Below, piece after piece: positions 28,426-37,267 of a DNA stretch of 64,000 nt (its first letter is position 1; the number at the start of each line of letters is the position of its first letter). The notes under the pieces were generated by a model, which had not been told where the DNA came from, ran no database searches, and saw only the letters and a list, made by a program, of their open reading frames with translations. Source of the stretch: CAYUVH01 sp964448135 (lineage in GTDB: Bacteria > Verrucomicrobiota > Verrucomicrobiia > Limisphaerales > UBA8199); NCBI GenBank assembly GCA_964448135.1, contig CAYUVH010000053.1:4986-68985 (forward strand). Direction: 5' to 3'. The translations under genes and the position numbers were made by a program.

Positions 28426-31400
28426 ATGCCCAAACAACTTTTTCTGCTGTTCCTCCTGTTGCTCGCGCATTCCCTGCCCGCCCAAAGCCCGGACGCTTCT
28501 TGGAGCGTTTCCGTGCTGGATCAACTCTTCGCTGCCGCACCTCCCGGCCAGCAAACGATCCAGGTTGGCGACATGGAAATCCTGGCTTCCCGCCTGCGCC
28601 AGTGGCGCAACCACCTCGCCGGAGGTCCGGGACCAAAGCTCGCGTTCGATGGGCTGGCGCCCACTTGGACGGCTGGAAATGTCTATTACACTTTCGATGT
28701 CGGCGTGAGTGCCGCCAAGCAGCGGTGCTTCCTCGATGGCGCTGCGGACTGGGCGACCTTTGCGAATCTGCATTTCATTCTCCGAACCAGCCAATCCAAC
28801 TACGTCACCATCATTGAGAATCCATCCCTCGCCGGCGGCCAATCCGCCGTGGGTATGATCGGTGGCCAGCAGTTTCTCCAATTCGGGCCCAATGCCTGGA
28901 ACCGTGGGACCATTTGTCACGAACTCGGCCATACCCTCGGCCTGATCCACGAGCACCAGCGCACCAATCGCAACGCCTACGTGAGCGTGCTGACCAACAA
29001 CATCGCGCCGGGCGCCGAGCCGAACTTCATTCTGCTCGCCAACTCCAAGGATAAAACCAGCTACGACTTTCTGTCGGTGATGCACTACAACCGGAATTCC
29101 TTTCCCAAAACCAACGGACTCGACACGCTCGTCCCCCTGCCCGCCTACACGAATTACCTCAATCTGATGGGGGCGCTTTACGACCCCATCCTCAGCGCGT
29201 CGGATCGCGCCGGCATGGCCGCAGTTTATGGCGCGGGGCCTGCGCTCAGTTCCGTAGTGACCAACACCCAGGATAGCGGCCCCGGCAGTCTCCGGGCCGC
29301 TATTTATTACGCGCTGGATAATCCGGCCACCACGATCACGTTCAACATCGCCACCAACAATCCCGGGCTCACCAACCGCGTCTTCCGCATCCAGGTCACC
29401 GACGGTTATCCCAGCTTGGGAAATGCCACCGTCATTGACGGCAGCACCCAACCAGTAAACCTCAACTCGAATGGCCCGGCGATTCAACTCGATGGCTCAC
29501 TGGCCCAAACCACGAGTGTCTTTCCGTGCGGCTTGGTTATGAAGAGCAATAATTGCTCGATCCGCAATCTGGTCATCAACAACTTCGCCAACAACGCAAT
29601 CTGGATCACCGGCAGCAACGCCATCGGCAACACGGTTCGCGGCTGTTACCTGGGCGTCGGCCCTGCCGGCACGAATGCAGCGCCAAACGGAGTCTATCCC
29701 GTGCTGATAAATGGAGGCGCAAATCGCAACACCATCGGCGGGACCAACGCCGCGGCCCGCAACATCATCTCCGGCAGCCTGAATCAGGGCGTGCTGCTTT
29801 CCGATCCCGGGACCAGCGGCAATCTTATCCAGGGCAATTACATCGGCCTCAGCGTCACGGGCACCAACGCCCTGCCCAACACCTGGGGCGGTATCGCCGT
29901 GGCCCTCGGCTCCCAATCCAACTTGATTGGCGGGACGATCGCAGGTGCGCGCAACGTGATCTCCGGCAACAACGCGCAGGGGATCACTTTCACCGACACG
30001 AACACCATCGGGAACATGGTTCAGGGAAATTATGTGGGTTTGAACGCCTCCGGCACTGCTGCTGTCCCCAACGCCTATTCCGGAATTAATTTCTTTGGCG
30101 GCGCCCACTACAACCAGGTCGGCGGTACCGCGGCTGGGTCGGGAAATGTCATCTCCGGAAATCACAACCAGGGGATTCTCATTCAGCACTTCGGCTCCAT
30201 CGGCAATCTCATCCAGGGCAATTACATCGGCACCGGTCCGCAGGGAACAAATGCCATTCCGAATGGTTTCCACGGCGTCCAAATCGCCGAACAATCACAA
30301 TCGAACATCGTCGGCGGAACGCTGGTTTCGGCCCGCAACATTATTTCCGGCAACACGCTTTCCGGCGTATCGATCAACGATTCCGGCACCGTCGGCAACC
30401 AGATTCTCGGCAATTACATCGGGCTGGATGTCGGGGGTGGTTTTGCCGTGCCGAATGGCTCCAGTGGCATCGGCGTTTATGGCGCGCGCGGCAACATCAT
30501 CGGTGGCTCCGCCGGAAACGTTGTCTCCGGAAATGTCTATCAGGGAATCGTCCTCAGCGGCCCGGGCACCATTGGAAATTCCATCTTCGGAAACACCGTT
30601 GGCCTGAACGCCGCCGGCTCCGCCGTGGTGCCGAATACCGGCGCGGGCATCGGCATTTACGGCGGCGCGCAATCAAACCAGATCGGCGGCCCGCTGCTTG
30701 CCCAACGCAATTTCGTCTCCGGCAACGCCGCGCAGGGCATCGTCCTCGGCAACACCAACACCACCGGCAACGTCGTGCAGGGCAACTTCGTTGGCTGCAA
30801 TCCGTCCGGCACATCCGTCATGGGCAACGCGTATAGTGGCATCGAACTTTCCGGCGGCGCGTCGGCCAATCTCGTGGGCGGCAATTTCGCCGGCGGGGGA
30901 AATCTCGTTTCCGGCAACCAGTTCGGCGTGGGTATTTTCAACCCGGGAACGATCGGCAATTTGGTGCAGGGAAATCTCATCGGCCTGAACGCCTCCGGCA
31001 CCGGCGCGTTGCCTAACAGCATCTATGGCGTGCTGTTCGGTGACCGCGCCTCTGCCAATCTCATCGGCGGCCCGTTCGGCGCGCGCAATTACGTGTCCGG
31101 CAACCTCCAGTTCGGCGTCGTCATCGGGGACAACTGCGCCAACAACCTTTTCCAGGGAAATACCGTCGGCTTGGGGATCACCGGCGCGGCCGTGCCCAAT
31201 GCCTTCGCTGGTGTCGCCATCTTTTCGCCGGCCGTGGGCAATCAAATCGGCGGGACCACTCCTGGCACCGCCAACCTCATCGCGAGCAATTCTTCGGAAG
31301 GCGTCTTTGTTTCCGACGTTGCCGCCACCAACAATTCCATCCGCGGCAATTCCATCTACGGCAATTCCGGCGCGGGCATCATTCTCTACTCGTCGGCTAA

Positions 31401-32100
31401 TCGTTCCGCGGCTGCACCGATCCTTGCCTCCGCCGTGCTGTCGAATGTCCTCGCGATCTCCGTGAATTTCACCAGTACGCCCAGTTCGACGTTCCATTTG
31501 GATTTCTACTCCAGCCCTGCGCCGATTTTCAGCAGCCAGGCTCGCACCTGGCTGGGAACCAAGGATGTGGCCACCGGCCCGGGCGGCATCACGAATTTCT
31601 CCCTCTCCCTCACGACCGCCGTGCCCATTGGCCGCATCATCACTGCAACGGCCACAGACCTTGCCGGCAACACGTCCGGTCTTTCACCGGGGGTGACCGT
31701 GACCGCAATCGACAACGTCCATGACGGTATTCCGGATGGCTGGCGCAAGGCTTACTTCGGCGGCACCGGCGCCACCACCAACAGCCAGTCCTGCGCCGCG
31801 TGCGACCCCGACCAGGATGGGCTCTCCAACCAACAGGAATTCCTCGCGGGCACCAATCCGACGAACGCCGCCAGCACCTTGAAATTCAGTTCCATCTCCC
31901 GCAGCAACGCGGACCTCCTCCTCGGCTTTCAATCGCAGCCCGGCATCAGCTACCAGGTGAATTATCGCGCTGGCGTCAACTTGAGCAATTGGCTGATTCG
32001 CGCCGACGAAATCCTCGGCAACGGCGCCCTCCTCCAACTCACCGACCCCAACGCCACCCTCGCGCCGCAAGGCATTTACCGCCTGGTCGTTTCCCCCTAA
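28426..32100 (+). CDS. Secreted astacin-like metalloprotease fused to a parallel beta-helix
   Basis: The 1224-residue protein has a short signal peptide (~1-18). Residues ~75-270 hold an M12A astacin-type domain: zinc motif starting H165 in HELGHTLGLIHEHQR and Met-turn SVMHYNRNSF (~219-228). Residues ~275-980 are repeats of NxIxGNYIG and NVISGN words in ~22-27-residue periods, characteristic of a right-handed beta-helix. A DPDQDGLSNQQEF calcium-binding-like stretch follows, then the common C-terminal tail ending IYRLVVSP. The helix may bind a polymer or act as a surface stalk for the protease. Its tail links it to the module proteins upstream. Confidence 0.87.
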   Translation: MPKQLFLLFLLLLAHSLPAQSPDASWSVSVLDQLFAAAPPGQQTIQVGDMEILASRLRQWRNHLAGGPGPKLAFDGLAPTWTAGNVYYTFDVGVSAAKQRCFLDGAADWATFANLHFILRTSQSNYVTIIENPSLAGGQSAVGMIGGQQFLQFGPNAWNRGTICHELGHTLGLIHEHQRTNRNAYVSVLTNNIAPGAEPNFILLANSKDKTSYDFLSVMHYNRNSFPKTNGLDTLVPLPAYTNYLNLMGALYDPILSASDRAGMAAVYGAGPALSSVVTNTQDSGPGSLRAAIYYALDNPATTITFNIATNNPGLTNRVFRIQVTDGYPSLGNATVIDGSTQPVNLNSNGPAIQLDGSLAQTTSVFPCGLVMKSNNCSIRNLVINNFANNAIWITGSNAIGNTVRGCYLGVGPAGTNAAPNGVYPVLINGGANRNTIGGTNAAARNIISGSLNQGVLLSDPGTSGNLIQGNYIGLSVTGTNALPNTWGGIAVALGSQSNLIGGTIAGARNVISGNNAQGITFTDTNTIGNMVQGNYVGLNASGTAAVPNAYSGINFFGGAHYNQVGGTAAGSGNVISGNHNQGILIQHFGSIGNLIQGNYIGTGPQGTNAIPNGFHGVQIAEQSQSNIVGGTLVSARNIISGNTLSGVSINDSGTVGNQILGNYIGLDVGGGFAVPNGSSGIGVYGARGNIIGGSAGNVVSGNVYQGIVLSGPGTIGNSIFGNTVGLNAAGSAVVPNTGAGIGIYGGAQSNQIGGPLLAQRNFVSGNAAQGIVLGNTNTTGNVVQGNFVGCNPSGTSVMGNAYSGIELSGGASANLVGGNFAGGGNLVSGNQFGVGIFNPGTIGNLVQGNLIGLNASGTGALPNSIYGVLFGDRASANLIGGPFGARNYVSGNLQFGVVIGDNCANNLFQGNTVGLGITGAAVPNAFAGVAIFSPAVGNQIGGTTPGTANLIASNSSEGVFVSDVAATNNSIRGNSIYGNSGAGIILYSSANRSAAAPILASAVLSNVLAISVNFTSTPSSTFHLDFYSSPAPIFSSQARTWLGTKDVATGPGGITNFSLSLTTAVPIGRIITATATDLAGNTSGLSPGVTVTAIDNVHDGIPDGWRKAYFGGTGATTNSQSCAACDPDQDGLSNQQEFLAGTNPTNAASTLKFSSISRSNADLLLGFQSQPGISYQVNYRAGVNLSNWLIRADEILGNGALLQLTDPNATLAPQGIYRLVVSP

Positions 32101-32110
32101 AATCCGTATC

Positions 32111-32184
32111 AGCCGAGGTAACGAGGCTCCATCAACTCGAAAGCGTGCACGCGTCCGGGATCATGGAGCCTCGTCACTTCGGCT
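32111..32184. repeat. Long imperfect inverted repeat between convergent genes
   Basis: Arms of 22 bases (32111-32132 and 32163-32184) pair at 20 positions around a 30-base loop; the core is ACGAGGCTCCAT / ATGGAGCCTCGT. It fills the gap between the astacin and MoeB stops. It could end transcription from both sides but has no T-run, so a dispersed repeat element is the better guess. Confidence 0.6.
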
Positions 32185-32195
32185 GCCACGGCCAA

Positions 32196-33335
32196 CTAAT
32201 ACCTCGGCATCGTCGGATCAATCTCCCGCGACCAAGCGTCAATGCCTCCGCGCACGCTCTTCACATCCTTGAATCCCTGTTGCCGTAAAAAGTAAACAGC
32301 CCTCAAGGATCGGCCTCCCACCTTGCAGTAAAGATAGTAGCTTTGCTCCGGCTTAAATTCCTTAAACCGCTGCGCAAATTGACTGAGCGGCACCAGGCCG
32401 GTGCCCTGAACGTGCGCGAAGTCATGCTCATCCTGTTCGCGCACATCAATCACCTGAATTCCCAGGGCTGGATCATCCAACGCCCGCTTCATGTCCTGCA
32501 CCGTTACTTCATCCGGATCCGGTTCTGCCATGTTCGGAACGCTGCACGAAGCCGCCGAATCGGTCAAGCTGGTGATCGTCGGCTTTTCACCGCACAACGC
32601 GCATTGCGGATCCCGACGCAGCTTCAATTCGCTAAACTTCATCTCCAGCGCGTCGAAAAGGAGCAGGCGATTCAGCAACGAAGTTCCCGCGCAGAGAATC
32701 AACTTGAGCGTCTCCGTCGCCTGAATCGTCCCGATGATTCCCGGCAACACCCCCAGCACACCGGCCTCGGCGCAACTCGGCGCCATGCCCGGACCGGGTG
32801 GCTCGGGAAACAAGCAACGGTAGCAGGGCGCGCCCAGGTGCGGCGCAAATACGCTGGCCTGTCCTTCGAACCGCAAAATCGCCCCGTAAATGTAAGGTTT
32901 GCGCAGGAACACACAGGCGTCATTCGCGAGGTAGCGCGTGGGAAAATTATCGGTGCCGTCCACGATGACGTCATATTGCTCAAAAACTTCGCGGACATTC
33001 GCCGCTGCCAGCTTCAAGTCGTGTGCGACCACCTCGACGCCCGGATTCAGCCGGCGGATCGTCTCGCGCGCCGACTCCGTCTTCTTCCGGCCCACGTCGG
33101 CGGAACCATGCAGCAACTGGCGCTGCAAGTTCGACTCATCCACCACGTCAAAATCCACCAGTCCCAGCTTTCCCACACCTGCCGCGGCCAGGTACAAAGC
33201 CGCCGGCGAGCCCAGGCCCCCCGCGCCGATGCAGAGCACCGACGCGGCGCAAATTTTCTTTTGGCCTTCGACGCCCACTTCGGGCAGCATCAAATGCCGT
33301 GAGTAACGACGATTTTGTTGGCTGGTGAGTTCCAC
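32196..33335 (-). CDS. moeB: MoeB-type adenylyltransferase with C-terminal rhodanese domain
   Basis: The 379-residue cytoplasmic enzyme has an E1-like domain (residues ~5-255): nucleotide site GAGGLGSPAALYLA, DFDVVDESNLQRQ, zinc cysteines C171/C174 and C245/C248, catalytic-type C188. The rhodanese domain (~275-379) has active-site C337 in CKVGGRS. Such fusions adenylate the C-terminus of a ubiquitin-like sulfur carrier (MoaD or ThiS) and load sulfur, for molybdopterin, thiamine or other sulfur-containing products. No carrier gene is adjacent, so the exact partner is open. Confidence 0.9.
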   Translation of the reverse strand: MELTSQQNRRYSRHLMLPEVGVEGQKKICAASVLCIGAGGLGSPAALYLAAAGVGKLGLVDFDVVDESNLQRQLLHGSADVGRKKTESARETIRRLNPGVEVVAHDLKLAAANVREVFEQYDVIVDGTDNFPTRYLANDACVFLRKPYIYGAILRFEGQASVFAPHLGAPCYRCLFPEPPGPGMAPSCAEAGVLGVLPGIIGTIQATETLKLILCAGTSLLNRLLLFDALEMKFSELKLRRDPQCALCGEKPTITSLTDSAASCSVPNMAEPDPDEVTVQDMKRALDDPALGIQVIDVREQDEHDFAHVQGTGLVPLSQFAQRFKEFKPEQSYYLYCKVGGRSLRAVYFLRQQGFKDVKSVRGGIDAWSREIDPTMPRY

Positions 33336-33421
33336 TTTGCCGGTATGATCGGATTGGTCCGAGCAAATCGAAAATACTTCACCCTCCGCCGGGAAGCAAT
33401 TCGCTTGCGGCGTTCATCACA

Positions 33422-34240
33422 TTGAAAACCACCCTCCCCGTTCAAGCCGCCGCGCGTCTGAAAAAGTTGTCCAAACTTCGCCCCACGCTCGCCATGGTTC
33501 TTGGCAGCGGCTTTGGACAGGCGATCAAACACTTGCAAGTAGACGCCGAGGTTTCCTATTCGCGCATCCCCGGCTTTCCAGAGCCGGGTGTCGGCGGACA
33601 CGCGGGCCGGTTATTTATCGGTACCCTGGGCGGCACGCCAGTAATGGTGCTGAGCGGTCGCGCGCATTTCTACGAAGGCCATCCCATGGAGGTGGTTACC
33701 TTCGCTGTTCGCACGCTCGCAGCGTATGGAATAAAAGATTTGCTCCTGACCAACGCCGCCGGCGGGATCAATCGGCGCTTTCACCCCGGTGACTTCATGC
33801 TCCTCACCGACCACATCAACCTCATGGGCACAAATCCGCTCCGTGGGCCCCTGTGGCCCGGTTTGCCGCGGTTTGTGGACATGACCACCACCTACTCTCC
33901 AGCGCTTGGCAAATCAATGTGCCGCGCCGCAAAGGCCATTCGCACGCCCCTCCGCTCTGGAGTCTATCTGGCGGTTTCCGGCCCCAGTTATGAAACTCCG
34001 GCCGAAATCGAGGCTTTCGCCCGTTTAGGGGCCGATGCCGTGGGCATGAGCACTGTTCCCGAAGCCATCGTGGCGCGGCAGTGCGGGCTGAATGTCGCCG
34101 GTTTGTCCTGCATTACGAATTTGGCTGCCGGGCGCGGCCAAAAACCGCTTTCGCATGCTGAAGTCCTCGAAACCGGTGAAAAAGTGGGGGCTTTGGCAGC
34201 GCAATTGCTCAATCAATTTGCGAAATGTTATGGCCGGTAG
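33422..34240 (+). CDS. Purine nucleoside phosphorylase (trimeric class)
   Basis: The 272-residue enzyme starts with TTG. It belongs to the trimeric PNP/MTAP family: phosphate-binding GSGFG, GHAGRL and SGRAHFYEGH, then NAAGGIN, SGPSYETPAEI, GMSTVPEA and CITNLAAG. The Asn of the last motif favours 6-oxopurines (inosine, guanosine). It splits nucleosides with phosphate into base and ribose-1-phosphate. Its 3' end overlaps cdd by 11 bases, making a nucleoside-salvage pair. Confidence 0.93.
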   Translation: MKTTLPVQAAARLKKLSKLRPTLAMVLGSGFGQAIKHLQVDAEVSYSRIPGFPEPGVGGHAGRLFIGTLGGTPVMVLSGRAHFYEGHPMEVVTFAVRTLAAYGIKDLLLTNAAGGINRRFHPGDFMLLTDHINLMGTNPLRGPLWPGLPRFVDMTTTYSPALGKSMCRAAKAIRTPLRSGVYLAVSGPSYETPAEIEAFARLGADAVGMSTVPEAIVARQCGLNVAGLSCITNLAAGRGQKPLSHAEVLETGEKVGALAAQLLNQFAKCYGR

Positions 34241-34691
34241 CAGAAAACGCGGCGCGGAACCGCCGTTTAGTTCCCGATTTTCTCCTGCGACCACCAAAAA
34301 GCTGCTCAAGGCGGCAGTAAGCGCCCGAAGGCGCGCGGTGGCTCCATACTCTGGTTTTCACGTTGGCGCGGCCTTGCTGACGCGCAACGGTGAGATCATC
34401 ACTGGCGCGAACGTCGAAAGCGCCAGCTACGGGCTGACCTGTTGTGCGGAGCGCGTGGCTCTTTTCAGCGCGCTCACTTCGGGTCGGCGAAACTTTTCGG
34501 CGATCGCTGTGGTGGCCGCGGCCGTTGATGGGCCGATGCCGTGTGGCGCCTGCCGCCAATTGCTGGCCGAGTATGCCTCGGAGGCAACCGTTTTTGTGGC
34601 TGACAGCCGGCAGTTGAGCCGGCGGCGGACTTTCACAGTAAGGGAACTTCTGCCGTCCGCGTTCGTGCTGGTGCCGTCGAAGACCCGTTGA
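34230..34691 (+). CDS. cdd: Cytidine deaminase
   Basis: The 153-residue protein starts at the ATG at 34230, inside the end of the PNP gene. It has the zinc/catalytic motif CAER (in NVESASYGLTCCAERVAL) and the second zinc site PCGACRQLLAEY, typical of the small homotetrameric cytidine/deoxycytidine deaminases. It converts cytidine to uridine in pyrimidine salvage. A basic ~20-residue N-terminal extension precedes the domain. Confidence 0.93.
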   Translation: MAGSRKRGAEPPFSSRFSPATTKKLLKAAVSARRRAVAPYSGFHVGAALLTRNGEIITGANVESASYGLTCCAERVALFSALTSGRRNFSAIAVVAAAVDGPMPCGACRQLLAEYASEATVFVADSRQLSRRRTFTVRELLPSAFVLVPSKTR

Positions 34692-34729
34692 GAAAACGGG
34701 TTGATGGCGTAAGGTGAGATTCGAGCAGT

Positions 34730-36253
34730 GTGCTGATGAAGGCTGAAACGGGATTTGCACTCGATAGTGCGGGCTGGCCCATTTTGGAAGTGGAAGCCCA
34801 GGGTGGCATCCGCCGGGCCAACGCCGCCGCCGTGAATGCCTTTGGCGGAGCTTTGCAGACTCCTTCCCCCACCCTCGCTGGCTTGTGGTCTCCGGAATGC
34901 GCCACACCGGCTCATTCCTTCCTTGAGCAAATCGCGCGAATGCCGGCTTCACTTCCGCTCATCCTGCTCCGGAACAAGGATGGCGCGACGATTCCCTATC
35001 ACGTGGCCAGCGCGCCGGTGAGCGGACCGGATGGCCAACATTTCCTGCTTCAGCTTCTGCCCGCGGCGGCCGATGTGTCCGCAGGCAAGGCCGGTTCCTC
35101 CGAGTCCAACCTGGCTCACAAACAAAAATTGGATTGCGCGCTCCAACTGGCGCGCACCGTCGCCCTGGACTTCAACAACGCCCTCACCAGCATTCTTGGC
35201 CACACTTCACTCATGCTCAGCCGCATGGAACCCGGCCACCCCTGGCGGACTTCCTTGATGGAGGTGGAAAAGTCCGCCTCCAAGGCTGCCGAAATCGCCA
35301 ATGACCTGGGCACCTTCAGCCGCCAGGAAAAGGAGGCGCGGGCGCAGACCGCCGGAAATCTCAATCACCTGGTCCATCGGACCACCGAGTTTTTTCAACA
35401 AAACGCCGGAAACGATCCGCCGCAGTGGAGCCTGCAACTGGAACGCAAACTTTTCGCCGCGAGGTTCGACGAGGCCAAAATGCAGCAGGCTCTCATGAAG
35501 ATCCTCGAGAATTCGCTCCAGGCCATGAAAGGGGGCGGCCGGGTCATCATTCAAACTCGCAACCTCGAGCTCACCGCGCCCACCCAGGACCGCAATGTTC
35601 AACTCAACGCAGGCTCCTACGTCTGCGCCGAAATCAGCGACACCGGCTGCGGTATCGAACCCGAGATACTCCCGCGCGTTTTCGAGCCGTTTTTCACCAC
35701 CAAGCATGGTGGTACCCATCGCGGCCTGGGCCTGGCGTGGGTATACGGGATTGTCACCAACCACGGCGGCGGGGTGGCCATCTCCAGCCAGCCAGGCAAA
35801 GGAACTTCCGTACGCGTCTATCTTCCGGCCGAGAACCGCCTCGCCAAGGGGGCCGAACTAGCTACCGACGATTTGAGTGGCACCCAGACCATTCTCATGG
35901 TGGACGACGAGGAATTGCTGCTCACCATGGGGCAGACCATTCTCTCGGCCTATGGCTACCAGGTGGTGACCGCCGACAGCGGAAAAAAAGCGCTCGACCT
36001 CCTGGCCAAAGCCAAGTCACCGGTCGACTTGGTGATTACCGACCTCGTCATGCCCGCCATGAGCGGACGTGAGCTGGTGGAGCAGGTCCGAAAAGTCTCG
36101 CCGACCACCCGCATCATTTGCAGCAGCGGTTATGTCTGGCCGTCGGCCCAGGAAAACAACGACGCCTACCTCCAAAAGCCCTTCACCAGCCAGGAACTGC
36201 TCGTCAAAGTCAAACGCGTCCTCTCGCAGGAACCGGCTGCCGTGGCTGAGTGA
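34730..36253 (+). CDS. Hybrid histidine kinase-like protein lacking the phospho-accepting histidine
   Basis: The 507-residue soluble protein starts with GTG (or ATG at 34736). Residues ~10-120 resemble a PAS domain. The dimerisation helix reads VALDFNNALTSILGH where the family has AHDFNN, so Leu146 stands in place of the His. The HATPase domain looks intact (ILENSLQAM, DTGCGIEPE, FEPFFTTK, GLGLAWVYGIV). A receiver domain follows, with D438 in VITDLVMPAMSG and Lys in YLQKPF. It could be a phosphatase, an allosteric partner, or dead. It follows cdd by 38 bases. Confidence 0.85.
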   Translation: MLMKAETGFALDSAGWPILEVEAQGGIRRANAAAVNAFGGALQTPSPTLAGLWSPECATPAHSFLEQIARMPASLPLILLRNKDGATIPYHVASAPVSGPDGQHFLLQLLPAAADVSAGKAGSSESNLAHKQKLDCALQLARTVALDFNNALTSILGHTSLMLSRMEPGHPWRTSLMEVEKSASKAAEIANDLGTFSRQEKEARAQTAGNLNHLVHRTTEFFQQNAGNDPPQWSLQLERKLFAARFDEAKMQQALMKILENSLQAMKGGGRVIIQTRNLELTAPTQDRNVQLNAGSYVCAEISDTGCGIEPEILPRVFEPFFTTKHGGTHRGLGLAWVYGIVTNHGGGVAISSQPGKGTSVRVYLPAENRLAKGAELATDDLSGTQTILMVDDEELLLTMGQTILSAYGYQVVTADSGKKALDLLAKAKSPVDLVITDLVMPAMSGRELVEQVRKVSPTTRIICSSGYVWPSAQENNDAYLQKPFTSQELLVKVKRVLSQEPAAVAE

Positions 36254-36262
36254 TTACATTAG

Positions 36263-36290
36263 TTGACGTTTTCATCTCCGGGTCTATTCT
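36263..36290 (+). promoter_or_regulatory. Sigma70-like promoter for the LysR-family gene
   Basis: TTGACG (36263-36268) and TATTCT (36285-36290) are 16 bases apart. The -10 ends 8 bases before the ATG at 36299, so the transcript would be leaderless or nearly so. Confidence 0.5.
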
Positions 36291-36298
36291 ATTCCCTT

Positions 36299-37180
36299 AT
36301 GCAAATTGAGACGTTGAAGGTTTTTTGTGATCTGGCTGAAACTCAGAGCTTTACCAAGGCGGCCCAGATAAATGACGTCACCCAATCCGCCGTCAGCCAG
36401 CAGATCAGCGCCCTCGAACGCCTCTTCAATTCCCTCCTGATCGAGCGCAGCAAAAAGCGTTTCCGCCTCACCCGGGAAGGCCAGGTATTCTACGAATACA
36501 GCAAGCAAATCATCGGCACCTACGATTCCCTCCACAGCCGCCTCCAGGAAATCAAGGACATCATCTCGGGCACGGTCCGCGTCGCCACCATTTATAGTAT
36601 CGGCCTCCACGATCTGCCGCCGTACTTGAAAAAGTTTCTCAAAGCCTACCCGACCGTGAACGTGCACGTCGAATACCGCCGCGCCAACCAGGTTTACGAG
36701 GATGTGCTCAGCAACGTCGTGGACCTCGGCTTGGTGGCGTATCCCGTGCGCGATGCGAAGTTAAACTTATATCCGCTGCGCAAGGAGCCGCTGGTGCTCA
36801 TCTGCCATCCCAGCCACCCGCTGGCGCGCCAGAAATCCATCAAACTGCGCACGCTTTCCGGCCAGAAATTCATCGGCTTCGAACCCGACATCCCCACCCG
36901 GAAGGCCCTCGACAAGGTGCTCCGCGAGCATCACGTCCAGGTCCAGCACGTGATGGAGTTCGACAACATCGAAACCGTCAAACGCGCCGTGGAAATTGAC
37001 GCGGGCGTCGCCATCGTTCCTCACGGCACCATCGTCCAGGAAGTTGCCAAGCAAACGCTCATCGCGATTTCCATCGAGGATGGCGACCTCTACCGCCCGC
37101 TGGCCGCCATCTACAAGAAGAACAAGGTCCTTTCCCCGGCAATGAAGCAGTTCCTCGCCGTGCTTAAGGAAGATAAATAA
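36299..37180 (+). CDS. LysR-family transcriptional regulator
   Basis: The protein has 293 residues from the ATG at 36299; the frame opens 36 bases earlier, but LysR proteins begin at a motif like MQIETLKVFCDL. The winged HTH covers residues ~1-60 (SFTKAAQINDVTQSAVSQQISALE). The effector-binding domain (~90-290) has TVRVATIYSIGLHDLPPYL and AGVAIVPHGT. It binds DNA as a tetramer and responds to a small molecule. No divergent target gene is present, so the regulon is unclear. Confidence 0.92.
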   Translation: MQIETLKVFCDLAETQSFTKAAQINDVTQSAVSQQISALERLFNSLLIERSKKRFRLTREGQVFYEYSKQIIGTYDSLHSRLQEIKDIISGTVRVATIYSIGLHDLPPYLKKFLKAYPTVNVHVEYRRANQVYEDVLSNVVDLGLVAYPVRDAKLNLYPLRKEPLVLICHPSHPLARQKSIKLRTLSGQKFIGFEPDIPTRKALDKVLREHHVQVQHVMEFDNIETVKRAVEIDAGVAIVPHGTIVQEVAKQTLIAISIEDGDLYRPLAAIYKKNKVLSPAMKQFLAVLKEDK

Positions 37181-37226
37181 CCTTAACCGGGCGCCATCCC
37201 GGCACCCGCGGATTTAGGCAGACTTA

Positions 37227-37267
37227 CGAAAAGCGCCCAGCCTGAAGTTGGGCGCTTTTCGCTTTTT
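37227..37267 (+). terminator. Rho-independent terminator
   Basis: A perfect 13-base stem (37227-37239 with 37249-37261, sequence CGAAAAGCGCCCA) has a 9-base loop and is followed by C and five Ts. It ends the LysR transcript. The convergent aminopeptidase gene stops at its edge and may also use the stem, though the T-run is on the + side only. Confidence 0.9.
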
